Positions 39,283 to 49,619 of a stretch of DNA of 64,000 nucleotides are shown in pieces; position 1 is the first letter of the stretch; each line of letters starts with the position of its first letter. Below the pieces are notes generated by a model. That model ran no database searches. It was not told the origin of the DNA and saw nothing but the letters and a program-made list of their open reading frames with translations. The position numbers were made by a program, and so were the translations under genes. Source of the stretch: Hymenoscyphus infarciens (lineage: Eukaryota > Ascomycota > Leotiomycetes > Helotiales > Helotiaceae); assembly GCA_001414345.1 (NCBI GenBank), contig LLCB01000144.1, positions 1 through 64,000 on the forward strand, written 5' to 3'.

Positions 39283-41505
39283 CTACACCGGAAAGACCAG
39301 TGTATACATATACCCCAACGTGGAGGCCTGGGGTGCATTCGAATGTTTCAACCCCATCATGGTTCTTTGCGATACCTTTATTAGGTTATGAATCATCAAG
39401 CTTTGTTGAGCCCGTCACGAACTGCTGGTCAAAGCATGTCGAGAAGGTTTTTGAATCGAGTTGAATCAATTGATTGCGAAAGACGTTGGGGTTTTGCGGT
39501 TCTCTGCCTACGGAACCTTGTCCCTAGCCAATACGAGGGGGTTAGAATGTGGGGATTTGAAACAAGTCTTTCTTTTTGAAAAGTTACACGTTGCAGGGTG
39601 CTTTGTTTTCCTTTTTCTCACTGAATTAAAGCATATTGAAATGGTTTTTGTTTTTGGCCTGGAGGAATGGTTCCTTTGGAGGTTTTGATATCCTTGTTGC
39701 GAAGTTATCGCATCACTGACGTGTTTTTGGCTCGCTGGAACCCCATCTTCCCTCAATGAACCCTCATTATTGCGACTTTGCAACCACTTATTTTGATAAT
39801 ACAATCAAGTGGGACCCAAACTGATAATTGCCATGATAACCCACCCCCACTGCTCTCATCCCAAGAAGAAGTTCTTTGGCGCTCTTTTTGCCAGTCCGTC
39901 TTTCGAGAAAAATCGAAACCCATCAACAGGGAATCCTCATCCAAAAGGATTTCCCCATACCACAGCCTCATAATCTCATAAAACTCATAATCTACGACTT
40001 CTAAGAAACTCCTGTGAGATTTCTTGCTAGTTTTTTGTATATTAGGGGTTCTAAGATTGGGGAGAGGTTCTAAATCGTCATCTCTGGTTGATATTTCCGA
40101 GTATATTTTTTATTAGCAGATATTTCCTAGTAGATATTTCAGTGCTATCTCCGAAGTATAGTATTTCTTAGTAACAAGACAATTTCAGACCAGGGATGGG
40201 GTTTCTATTACGTGTTTGATAGTGTTTATGGAGCCAGATGTTTTGCGCGATACCTGGAGAAATTTTGGCTTTCCGGACAACAAATGGGCACCTTCCTAAA
40301 TCTATCTCGTTTCTTTGTTCCGTTCTTGGTAAACTGAATAAGAACTTTCAAAGTAGAGAGCTCATTGAAGAGATTGCCCCTTTCCTTCGCTTAGTGGATG
40401 ACGACCTGATGCTATTGGGAATTGAGGTCATTTTAAGGGTCAAATTTCCGAGCTTGTGGCAGTATGTATGGATGCATCATATCTGGGTAGTTTCCAGTCG
40501 CAATCCAATAGCAACGCTTCTTACCAGAATGCTGCACTCCTAAATATTTCCCGCCAACACTTCACCAAATCATCGTCATCTACCCGTAGGCGAAAATCGG
40601 AAGAATTGGACGATTTAACTGACTTTTGTAACAAGTGTTTCTGTCATTCTACTGCCTACTGGGATTGTCCATTACAGCTTACCTAAAAATCATCACTCCA
40701 TCATAATTTACTGTAGATATCCACTCATAAATAAGGTATGTCATGACACCCCACGAGCCGAATCATTGGTAGAATCACCAAAGGGCAGTGACTTGCGACA
40801 GGCAACCCCCTTTTGTCTCCACTATACCTCCACCTACCAGCTAACGTCTCTTCGCTGTAGTAATATACTATGCCATTTGCAATTTAACATCTTGTGGTAT
40901 CATTTACAAAAAAGAAATTGTAAACTTGACTTAAAGTTCAAGCATGGGAACTTTGCCTTTCCAGTCATCCACAACTAATTAGCCCTTCATATCCTTTAAT
41001 GTAGTAAAACCTCTCTTCCCGGCAAGATATTGTTGGTATGCCGCCTAATTCAAACCCATCTCAATATGATAATTTATACCGAGCCAAATATCCCAAAACT
41101 GCACCAGACTTCCAACATAGGGAGCCTTCCCATGTCCACCCCACTCATTCATTACCCCTTCATTGTTTCACTGCAGAGTTCCCAATCCCCCAACCCCTGT
41201 TCATGAGACGTGACCACGTTCTTCATCTACAGATTCACCCCCAGATGGTGACTTGGCACAACACCACATTCACGTTGAAGATGTTCGGGCAATCTACCAC
41301 AATGACTGGACGAGCCTGGTGTCGCCTGGCCTGGGGGTGCTTAAATATTTGGCTTTCTTCCCCTTTGCTTCTTCTCTTCTCATCTCCAAAACACAAACTT
41401 TTCAGTACGGTTCGGTTCGCTTTACAACTCTTCATCAATTCATACAAATAACTTAAGTCTTTGATAATCTCGCTACTCAAGTGCGACTCTTGATCTCGTT
41501 TCCTC
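39283..41505. other. Long intergenic region without a supported gene
   Basis: Moderate-GC DNA with many short overlapping frames on both strands and none with clear domain features. The longest plausible one (40238-40543, plus, 101 codons) lacks an upstream exon, a conserved motif or consistent codon usage. The final part (about 41400-41520), rich in C and T, probably contains the core promoter of the gene at 41672. Confidence 0.45.
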
Positions 41506-41559
41506 TCACGATCGACCACCTACCTCTCTCAAGATTAGCCTGAGGCTCTTCTGAGCAAC

Positions 41560-41613
41560 GTAAGTTCCCAACCACTTCTACCATCCCATATGTATCGCCT
41601 AACCTCATCACAG
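41560..41613 (+). other. Predicted 5'UTR intron of the 41672 gene
   Basis: A 54-bp segment begins GTAAGT, has a CTAAC branch-site match at 41599-41603 and ends CATCACAG. It lies about 60 bp before the ATG at 41672 within a CT-rich leader. These are typical filamentous ascomycete intron signals. No coding frame crosses it, so it would be a leader intron. Confidence 0.6.
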
Positions 41614-41671
41614 TCATCTCCATCTTCCTACATCAAAGCAACTAAACTCCCATACCAAATCAACGGTCACC

Positions 41672-41998
41672 ATGGCCGGAGGAAGAAAACTCTCCACTCT
41701 TCACCACTGCCCAAGACAAGGCAAGAAAGGAGCTGGTCCTTGCCGCAAAACCACTTCGGCCAATGGCGACCCTTACTGCAGTGCTCACTGCGCTGTTTGT
41801 GACGACTGCGCGACCAAAATCCCATTCATCAAGAGAGACCAAGAATGTAGAATTTGCAAGAAACCTCATTCTGAGCACAACGACTACACCAACGCTATGG
41901 TTACGTACCGCGCCGAAAAGGTTAAGCGAGAGGAGCAAAAGAAGAAAAACTATGAGGCTAAAGAAAAAGAAGCTGCTAAGAAGAAAGGAAAGAAGTGA
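41672..41998 (+). CDS. Small zinc-binding-like Cys/His protein with basic tail
   Basis: A 108-residue intact frame with a good start context (CACCATGGCC). The N-terminal two thirds hold Cys13, Cys24, Cys36, Cys40, Cys43, Cys46, Cys59 and Cys62 with His11, His12, His39 and His66. The spacing CxxxCxxCxxC...CxxC suggests one or two structural zinc sites, as in RING- or knuckle-like folds, though it matches no canonical RING spacing I can name. Residues about 78-108 are Lys/Glu-rich (KREEQKKKNYEAKEKEAAKK), a likely helix or coiled coil ending in a basic tail that could bind nucleic acid or act as a nuclear signal. There is no signal peptide. A leader intron precedes it. The function is unknown. 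Patterned cysteines, the start context and the leader intron make it a convincing gene. Confidence 0.82.
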   Translation: MAGGRKLSTLHHCPRQGKKGAGPCRKTTSANGDPYCSAHCAVCDDCATKIPFIKRDQECRICKKPHSEHNDYTNAMVTYRAEKVKREEQKKKNYEAKEKEAAKKKGKK

Positions 41999-44326
41999 TC
42001 CTTTTTCTTAGAGACCTTCTTTCCACCGCTACTTTCGTTTTCTCGGGTTTATTCTCTGGGTTCTTGAACATTTGGCTTTTACATGGAGAGAGCGAGGGTG
42101 TTATTGGAGTTGGTGGTCTCTTTTTCTTTTCATATGTGCTTCTGCTGGGAGGATTTGTCATTTTCTTTGGTTGGTGTTTTTGGGACATAACTTTCATGGA
42201 CAACGGAAAGTAATAAGGGGTGGTAAATCTGTTCAACAGCACCTCGTTACTACTTGCTGGTCATTGGAATGAGCCGGGGGATTTCTTTATCACGGGAATA
42301 CTACCAAGTCAGTGTTTCTATTGTTTGGGGGTAGGTTCTACCTTCTTTTCCGGTTCTACATGATACATAGGCACATAGACGAATGAATGATGTTTATGAA
42401 ATAGTTGCTTTTTGTGAATTTCTGTGGTGAGAGAAAAGATGACAATTAGAGTACATAATCTTTGAAGATACAAGTAGCGCAGAGTTCTATTGAAATTTAA
42501 GCTTGAATTTCCCCAATTGGAGCCCATCTTTTCAAAACACTTGCTTGGGTCACTGACTAGCGTATATATGCCAAATCTCTTCACTTTATGAAACTTGTGA
42601 CGGAAAAAAGGGGGTCTCACGTGACCCCTTTTCCCTGTATATATAGCAGAGTTTTCACCTCCGAATACAAGGCTCCTTAGAGCGTTTTCAACCCAAAAAT
42701 ACGTCACAAAACTAACTGTTGAGAATTCTTGATTTTCATATTCAATCTTATGAAATAATCCCTTGACTATTTGTCTACTAGACGTGCCTTCAAAAGGGGT
42801 ATTTATCTGCAATGGGCTGCTAGTAAACACAGCCCCTTTTTCGCTTAACCCAAACGAGAGCCCCGCTTATACTCCCACTTCATGAATCACAAAACTCAGA
42901 TAGAAATAAAAGATTGCAAAAATCGTCATCCCATTGAAAGTGAATATCAAAAAAGTAAAAGAAGAATGAGGCTCGGCATTGGTAGTCAATAAATAACGTA
43001 ATAAATCTTTCTGCCAGGAGAAAACCTCTCATTGAATACTAGCTACGAAAAACAACCTGTGAGACTTAAATATTTTAATTAATTAGGTAGATTCAATTGT
43101 AACAGATTATCTTACACTACTACTATCAGTTTCAAATAACTATTTGTAAACGATGCTCTTAGAACTATTTCCGTAGACACCTGAAGAATTAACTCTTTTC
43201 CGGGATAATCTTGAGAAATCGAGTTTATTACAAAAAGCAACTAGGAATGAGTTCGCTTAGTACCGTTTAGTTTTGTATCAGTTTCCTGTAAGTATCCTAT
43301 ATAAATTTAACTGTTCGAACTATCTAGTATAATCTTTTTGAAGATGTCTACTTCAGACAACACAATCTTTCTCTTATTTAGGAAATCACAGAAATCTTTT
43401 CAGTAATTTATTTAATCGCTCATCTTAATTCTTCTTCTAAAACATATTTCAATGAATTTACTTAGAACTGTAGTATATATATATATAGCATTTCGATGTA
43501 TGGAACGTCTGATTCTGGTATATCATACTACTATGAATGCGAAGCTGTACTGTGCCTTTTTCCACCTCCACAAGAAAGGATGACTCCCTTCCAAAAGAAC
43601 CGCTTTTCTTTCATCATAACGTTCGAAGTCTCGTCTGACCTGCCGCATAAACTACTAAGATTCACTAGAGGTGAGGACTGCCACCAGGTAGTGAGTACAT
43701 GTGAAAAGTTGGTGAGACAGCCTCATCGGGGGGAAAATCAAAGAATCAACTATCCAAAGAATACTAGTATCAGACGTCTAATAGGCATATATATCTATGT
43801 CTAATACGGGGCCACTAGAATGAAGGACGACCAGTTCTCGTTTGAGAATTGGCAGCTCAGTCCTTTTGGGGGTATCTAATGTTCCAAACCAGCGAAGAAA
43901 ATAGTGTGTCATCATAATATTCAAATCTCAGGGTAGTTTCGTTTAGCCTCCTATCCCCCGTTGTTCCAGGTTAATAGAGTAATCTTTAATATTCCTCGCT
44001 CGCGATTCAAGACCTCCCCACTCGCCTAGAAAAGAGGAGAGGAAGCGGAGGAGAGAAAGTGAGACTACCTACTAAATTCCCACTTAATAAATGTAAAAGC
44101 ACTCGAAAACATCCCTTCTTTAAAACCATTAAAGCAAGAAAGTAGAATACTAGAGGCATAGATTTTTAAAGCTTTTCCTTCTTTCTTCTCGGAAGTATTT
44201 TGACTCGAATGTTGGCCTTTTTGTCGACTTTCATTTGTTCCAACGAAAGTCAAGTATTCAAACAAACGTCATTTATTCTAATGAATGTTGTCTTCCTTTT
44301 AAAAGTTGTATTTTGTATCACGTAGT
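41999..44326. other. Intergenic region with no supported gene
   Basis: The first ~250 bp are the T-rich 3' flank of the zinc-protein gene. A 170-codon frame on the minus strand (42318-42830) and a 102-codon frame on the plus strand (43496-43804) have amino-acid compositions like random translation and no domain features, so I do not call them. The stretch includes a CACGTG hairpin (42606-42634) and becomes more AT-rich after 42900. Near 44040 there is a purine-rich tract. Confidence 0.5.
42606..42650 (+). promoter_or_regulatory. CACGTG hairpin followed by a TATA-like box
   Basis: AAAAGGGG and CCCCTTTT arms face each other around TCACGTGA-like sequence, giving a G/C-rich hairpin centred on the E-box CACGTG. 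A GTATATATAG box follows within about 10 bp. CACGTG is the known site of Cbf1/Pho4-type bHLH factors. No downstream gene on the plus strand is convincing, so a promoter role is only an inference. Confidence 0.3.
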
Positions 44327-44722
44327 TAGGGCGTCCCGTATATACCAAAAGCCGGAATCGACTAAATCGCAAATTATAAAAGTTAAGTATTTATAGCTAG
44401 ATTAACTAAAGCCTCTAAGGGATAGAGCAACTCTAAAACTATATTATCCTATTCTCTTACTCTCTTACTCTCTTATCCCATTCTTCTATATATTACGTAT
44501 ACTAAGAGAGTGTAAGAGGGAGTGAGAGAGAAATAAGAGATAAGGGTAAGGCAAGAGGGTAAGCAAACATTTCGGAGGCAGGTTTTTCCTAGCGTGGGTA
44601 AGGGGAGTTTAGGGCAAACATTCCCTCTACTCTTCCCCTCTTCTTCTCTTTCCCTCTTCTCCTCTTCTCTTCTTTCTCTTTCTTCTCTCTTATTCAAATA
44701 AAATTAATAGAAAGAACATAAT

Positions 44723-45086
44723 TGTAACGGCACGAAATACACACAACTACAGAAGAGGCATATGGGAGTGCGTTTGGCAGAATGACGTATGTAAATACTA
44801 GGCTCTGATACGGAAGAAAAGGCTAAACTGGCCTTTTCTGACTCTAGGAGTAGGCTGCTATATACAAGAGGTTTCGGACGATACAAAAGGGGTACGAAAC
44901 CGAACAACGACATACGTCGGCTAATACAAAAGCCCGAACCCTACGAAGTACGTCTGAAAGTCCGGACGGACGTACGGACGTACGTAACCTTCCTAAATTA
45001 GATAATGGAAAACAACAACTACCGAAAGCTAATATGTACGGCATATGCCACGTAATATCGGCTATACAGGACGGCATGCCGTCACA
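44723..45086 (+). mobile_element. Solo LTR, best-preserved copy of its family
   Basis: 364 bp beginning TGTAACGGCACG and ending GCCGTCACA, flanked by perfect 5-bp duplications ATAAT (44718-44722 and 45087-45091). There is no retrotransposon interior next to it, so it is a solo LTR left by recombination. It is GC-richer than its relatives at 57681, 61269, 26576 and 27067, which read TATAA where this reads TGTAA or CACAA. It is therefore the least mutated reference copy in the window. It lies inside the outer TIR element; the related element at 45304-46011 is the empty-site equivalent. Confidence 0.88.
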
Positions 45087-45303
45087 ATAATACAAGAGTT
45101 AGGTAATAGAGAGTAAGGATACGATAAAAAGGAGGCAATATTACTACTATATACGTAATACTCGTTCTCTCTCCCTATTCTCTAATTAGTTGCTATAGAC
45201 AGTCTTAATATAGAGAGAGGGGGAGAAGGGAGAAGGAGAGAGAGAACTTAAATTATCGATTTGCGATTTGCGATTTAGTCGTTTCCGACTTTTGGTATAT
45301 ACG

Positions 45304-46011
45304 TAGGGCGTCCTGGATATACTAAAAAGTCGGAATCGACTAAATCGCAAATCGCAAATCGTAAATCGCAGATTGTAAATCGTAAATTACAAAGTCGAGC
45401 TAAAGTAGAACTTAATAATTATATTTGCTACTTCTTAGTCTCTCTCTCTTGCTACTCTCTCCTTCTTTAGTATATTATAATATAAATATAAAAGTATAGA
45501 AGAGAGGGAGAGAGGGAGAGAGAGAGGGAGGGGGAGAGGGAGAGAGGGGGAGGGGGCGAGTAAACATTTCGGTAGAAAGTTTTTCCTAGCGTAGGTAAGA
45601 GGAGTTAAGCAAAAGTAGCAAACAATCCTCTCTCTCTCTCTCCCTCTCTCTCTCTCTCTCCCTCTCTCTCTCTCTTTCTCCCCTCCCCCTCTCTCTTTCT
45701 CTTTCTTATTTATCTAGAAATAATAGGAAGAATGCGATATAATAGTAAGGAGGCGGTAGTAAGGGGGCGATAGTAAGGGGGCAATGTTACTACTATATAC
45801 GTGATATATGTTTTATTATCTCTATTTTCTAATTAGCTAGTTACTATGGTTAAGACTATCTAACCTAAATATAGAGAGGGGGAAGGAGAGAGACGGAATT
45901 TAAATTAGAAATTATTCTCTTTTATACTTATAGAAAGTAACGATTTATAATTTGCGATTTCCTATTTGCGATTTAGTTAATCCGACTTTTTGGTGCATTC
46001 AGGATGCCGTA
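45304..46011. mobile_element. Non-autonomous TIR element (inner)
   Basis: A 708-bp relative of the outer element. It starts TAGGGCGTCCTGGATATACT and ends as the imperfect complement (...TGCATTCAGGATGCCGTA), flanked by ATACG at 45299-45303 and 46012-46016. Subterminal CGCAAATCG-like motifs are repeated several times at 45345-45395. Centrally, about 70 nt of nearly pure purine (about 45489-45555) face about 80 nt of nearly pure pyrimidine (about 45632-45710) across a ~75-bp core, so the strand could fold back into a long hairpin. No coding capacity. Confidence 0.72.
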
Positions 46012-46149
46012 ATACGGGATGCCGTAAGTAGTGAAACTTTTGTCCTATAACGAAAGTTGTATCTCATACCGAATGTTATGTACTCTATTGAATGTTTTGC
46101 CTCTTACTGAATACTGCTTTCTATTTTAGATATCAAGTCTTGCCTCTTC

Positions 46150-47090
46150 CTATATAGTCTCTTATTATGCACTTACGGCCTATTTGGCAGGCTCTGGGAT
46201 AGTCTCAAAATACACTATTAAATATTCTAGGACCTTTCTAAATTAGCTTGGCAAATATTTAATTTTTTTCTAATTGTTTGAATAATATGAGCGGTAATAT
46301 TTTAGCTCGTTTGGTGTATATCTTAGCGGATGCTAAATAGCAGTCCAAGTGGTAGTAATAATACGAGGATATATTCTAATTATTATTCTTTTACGTATAT
46401 TTTGACACTTTTTTAGTAGTGCCTATCCTAAACAATCTAAAAAATATGCTAGCTAAATAGACCTTTAATAACTGACGAGATACTTAGTTAAAATATCCGA
46501 TATTTATTCTTCTTACTAAAAAGGGAAAATATCTAATTATCGTCTATCTTATCTTACTCCTACACTAGTACTACTACTACTAAGATTTCAAGGTTACTAC
46601 TTATAAGGCGGCGATATAGATCTATATGTACTAAACGAGCTAAGCGATTCTGTAATTACAGTGTAATATATTACCTAATTATTAGAGAATTATTCAAGAG
46701 CCTATTTAGCTAGTATATTTTCTACTACTAAAAAGGAGTTATAATAATGTTATATAATTTATAATTTTTAAGAATTCAAAATATACTAAATAGTTTAGCC
46801 TATATATTTTTCAAGCTAGATTATTTAGTAAAATAATCTAATACTTATATAAAAGATTATCTTTACTAAAGAAAAGTAAATATTCTATTATTATTAAAAC
46901 TATAATAATTAGAATAATTCCTAGTATATCTTTTCTTACACACTCACTTACGCTAGTATTACTACTCTAGCTCTAAGATATACGAGCTAAACACTTACAG
47001 AATTATTATCCAAATAATTAAATAATAAATAAATATATACCGTGCTACTTTTAAAAGGTCCCGGCATCTTTAATACACTATAAAAAGCTG
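46150..47090. mobile_element. AT-rich TIR-element relic
   Basis: Gene-free AT-rich DNA with crossing inverted pairs: AGCTCGTTTGGTGTATA at 46304-46320 against its near-complement at 46625-46641, and AATATGCTAGCTAAATAG near 46445-46462 against CTATTTAGCTAGTATATT at about 46701-46718. A third CGAGCTAAACAC segment near 46986 resembles the first arm. These look like ends of one or more small DNA elements. No target duplication could be fixed, so boundaries are approximate. Confidence 0.35.
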
Positions 47091-47338
47091 TTAATTGGTT
47101 GTTGAAATCAACCTGAGACTGACCTGTTGCTACCGTAAGGCATTAAAAAGGCAAGTCAAAAGATCTTTTACATTAAAGAGTGTTTTAAGTCAAGGAGGCA
47201 AGTTACGTTTTCATCTTTGATGCTTTGCGATTAATTTATGATTATTCTTTTATTATTTATGTGGACTCAAGTGCCATGTATACAATTCTATAAACCAGAA
47301 CACCAGTCCCAAGTCCAAGTTCTAATTATAATTCATCT

Positions 47339-48925
47339 TTAGATCCTTCTCCCAATCTCAGATCTATCCTCTGCGTTATCTTCCTCTCCATTGTCTTCAT
47401 CCTCGGACTCCAACCCCAGGGACTCATAATACTCCTTCCATTCTTCCACAAGCTTCTTTTGTTTGTCCCAATCCCACGCGACTTTGAAGCCCTGAAGGGC
47501 AAACTTGGCCAATCTTCGCAACCATGGACCGCGATGATAAGCATCATTATGCCAAGACGGTGAGTTCTTTGTCATCTCCTGATCAAAACAAGCCTTAATG
47601 AACAGCTCATCTTCAGTAAGGTCTCGCTCGGGCTTGGTGTCTCGATCACCGGTCCATTGCCGAGTTCGAATCTCTTCATCGAACCAAATCCAAGATGGAG
47701 GTTTTCTAGAAATAACCAAGGGAACGGACATCGCATCATCCCAATCCAAGACCCCGGTAACTTCCCACTCAACCGATGTGTCTTCCTTGTTATCGGGGTT
47801 CTTGGCCTTGGGCTGAATCAAAACATTTCGAGAATTGATATCCCAGTGCCACAGAACGTTTAGGTTGTCTGATGAGTGAACGAAGCCAGCCTTGGCCATC
47901 TGTTTTGCCATGATCTGAAGCTCGTCGAGCATTTCCACAACATCGGAATCTTCGTCCCAACCAATCTTGTGATTTTCAAGAAGTTGAGTCAGATATCCCA
48001 CCAACGGTTGTTGAGGTACCATCGGTTGATCGGAAACGCCATTCTTTCGGTATCCGGTGATAACAATTTCACCATCAGAAAGGGCGTGAGCTGTCGAGAC
48101 GGAGGGAAGATTTCGTTTCCCGACGAGACGACCAGGCTTCTCCAACACCGTTGCCTCCAATTTGGTGATGATCTCAGCAACCAACTTTGTGATTTGGAGT
48201 TTTTCCGACAAGGGAAGATTGTAGAACACTTCTTGGAGTTGTTTTCCGGGAATTCTTTCTTGGAGAACATATTGGCTTTCGAGGGCGTTGTTCGTGGTGA
48301 AATCATATGCGAGCACAGATGGGACATGAACAACGTCGAGCTTTTTGACGTATTGAAGAACGGAGACTTCATCGATGATGTCGTTCACGCTTTGCTCATC
48401 CTTGGGAAACCGTGGGATTCTGAGAATGCAACTTGGATGCTCTCCCGAGTCCAATGTCAAGCCAATGACTCGGTTGAAGCTGCCACCCTCCATACGATCA
48501 ACCTGCGAAGGTTCTCCGTAGCCATTGACACGACACAGCTGGATGATTTTATCTTTATATGTCTCGAAAGGTTCTTGTGTGAACTCATAGGTTGAAGAAC
48601 AGGTGGATCCAGCATCGCTTGCAGCATCGTCATCATCGTATCCCTCGTCTTCATTACGGTCATCGCCAAGCTCAATCTTGGAGAGATCCATGACCGAGGT
48701 CGGATTGCTGGGTACGCCGTTGCTTGATTCGCTTCCAGATGAAAGGATAATCGAGTTTTTGCCGCTGCTGGGATCTGAATCGCTGGCATGATCCTCAGTA
48801 TCTGTAATTAGATTAGCACTGCCTGTCTCAAGAGGAGGGCAGGTAATTGATTTACCGTCACGCAAATCCATTTTTGTGGCGCCTTTAAGGCTTGCTCTTG
48901 GAGTCTGATCACAAGAAGTAGACAT
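47339..48925 (-). CDS. APH/choline-kinase-like phosphotransferase
   Basis: Intact 528-residue frame without an intron. Residues 1-110 are acidic, Ser-rich and probably disordered. The kinase-like fold follows: a GGSFNRV nucleotide loop at 147-153; an ILRIPR strand at 167-172, where Arg169 sits in the position usually held by the ATP-binding Lys; a VLQERIPG hinge near 220-227; the Brenner-type catalytic loop HWDINSRN (His360, Asp362, Asn367); and the metal-binding DWD (Asp394, Asp396). A C-terminal acidic tail follows, with EDEDNGEEDN-like runs. This architecture is the fungal APH family (aminoglycoside phosphotransferase-like, protein-kinase-like fold), numerous in Pezizomycotina and mostly of unknown substrate. 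The key catalytic residues are present, so activity on a small molecule or protein is possible. There is no signal peptide, so it is probably cytosolic or nuclear. Confidence 0.9.
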   Translation of the reverse strand: MSTSCDQTPRASLKGATKMDLRDGKSITCPPLETGSANLITDTEDHASDSDPSSGKNSIILSSGSESSNGVPSNPTSVMDLSKIELGDDRNEDEGYDDDDAASDAGSTCSSTYEFTQEPFETYKDKIIQLCRVNGYGEPSQVDRMEGGSFNRVIGLTLDSGEHPSCILRIPRFPKDEQSVNDIIDEVSVLQYVKKLDVVHVPSVLAYDFTTNNALESQYVLQERIPGKQLQEVFYNLPLSEKLQITKLVAEIITKLEATVLEKPGRLVGKRNLPSVSTAHALSDGEIVITGYRKNGVSDQPMVPQQPLVGYLTQLLENHKIGWDEDSDVVEMLDELQIMAKQMAKAGFVHSSDNLNVLWHWDINSRNVLIQPKAKNPDNKEDTSVEWEVTGVLDWDDAMSVPLVISRKPPSWIWFDEEIRTRQWTGDRDTKPERDLTEDELFIKACFDQEMTKNSPSWHNDAYHRGPWLRRLAKFALQGFKVAWDWDKQKKLVEEWKEYYESLGLESEDEDNGEEDNAEDRSEIGRRI

Positions 48926-49619
48926 CGCGATATCTGGTAAACGAGTTTGCTGATGTTTGTTTGATGTTTGTGAGATGGGAGAAGTTGTTGACTCTGTTGT
49001 TTCGATGACGGGGTCAGGGTGTGGCGGGGGTCTGCCCTATCTTTGCAGAGATAGCAGGATCAAAGATACTGCATCAACACAGAGTAGAGTAGGCTGATTT
49101 TGATAACCCTGGTGGGTGCCAGATCAAGGCGATATAAAAAGCGCGTTGAGTTGTGAGAGTTTGGGTGGTGGCGGGAAAAAGTTGTTGATGAGAGAAAGGA
49201 AAAGGTACTTAGGCTGGAGGGGAGAGATTATTTAAGGAGGCTAGACTTAGGCCAGGCGCTTGCCTCGAGGCCAGGCGTTCACCTTGAGAGTGAATGTTTG
49301 GATGTTGTGAGGTCGAGTTGATACTCACTTGGTGAATGGGAAGTCGCGATGAGCGGATTCACAGTGCCCGGATAAACTTTTTATCCGAGGCCTGCTAGGT
49401 TATGGATCACGTGACGTATCTTTCGCCCTTTTCCCGACGTCGACGGGAGACCTTTTCAACACCCAAGACAACCATTCAGCCTTATGACCTCCCATTTTCT
49501 TATCTCTGACCTTTCTCAGATATCAAAATGTAAATCGAGACGCCAGTCACGTCTCGAGGTTCTCACGAGGTCTGCAATGGCGCATCGCGTGAGTGAAATG
49601 TCTACCTATTATCAAGGGG
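48926..49619 (-). promoter_or_regulatory. Upstream region of the APH-like gene
   Basis: This moderate-GC segment holds no ORF worth calling. Features seen are: a direct repeat of TTTGATGTTTGT-like sequence just before the start codon (about 48950-48970); a TATA-like TTTTTATATC on the minus strand near 49130-49140, about 210 bp upstream of the ATG; a repeated GCCAGGCG pair at about 49252 and 49271; and a perfect TCACGTGA palindrome at 49407-49414, overlapping TGACGT, which resembles bHLH and CRE-type sites. Assigning them to this gene is inference. Confidence 0.35.

Larger units (their letters stand above)
44327..46027. mobile_element. Non-autonomous TIR element (outer), nested
   Basis: The left end TAGGGCGTCCCGTATATACC at 44327 is matched by its inverted complement, split as GGTATATACG (ending 45303) and CGGGATGCCGTA (ending 46026). 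A related element (45304-46011) interrupts the right terminal repeat, with ATACG duplicated on each side. GTAGT flanks the outer element at 44322-44326 and 46028-46032, a candidate 5-bp target duplication. It has no ORF. Inside are a purine tract, a core around CAAACATTTCGG and TTTTTCCTAGCGT, then a pyrimidine tract. A solo LTR sits within it. I cannot assign a superfamily from the ends alone. Confidence 0.7.

Noticed and set aside
39011..39464. Plus-strand ORFs opposite the Cys-containing gene
   Set aside because: Shadows of the minus-strand frame at 38788-39282 or chance; no motif.
40238..40543. 101-codon plus-strand ORF, considered as a LETM1-like fragment
   Set aside because: The resemblance is limited to a short acidic-leucine stretch, with no membrane segment and no supporting exon.
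41038..41451. 137-codon plus-strand ORF upstream of the zinc-protein gene
   Set aside because: Overlaps the likely promoter and leader; His/Pro/Ser-rich chance translation.
42318..42830. 170-codon minus-strand ORF
   Set aside because: Spans the CACGTG hairpin and TATA-like box. Composition resembles random translation and no domain is visible. It would need transcript support.
43496..43804. 102-codon plus-strand ORF
   Set aside because: No patterning, ends in low-complexity AT DNA, no upstream promoter or intron signals.
44473..44697. 74-codon Glu/Arg-rich minus-strand ORF
   Set aside because: It is the translation of the purine/pyrimidine tracts of the small TIR element.
44704..45095. Minus-strand ORFs of 69 and 83 codons
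   Set aside because: They lie within the solo LTR. The same frame recurs at the other LTR copies and is not a gene.
47876..48595. 239-codon plus-strand ORF
   Set aside because: Antisense shadow of the APH-like coding frame.
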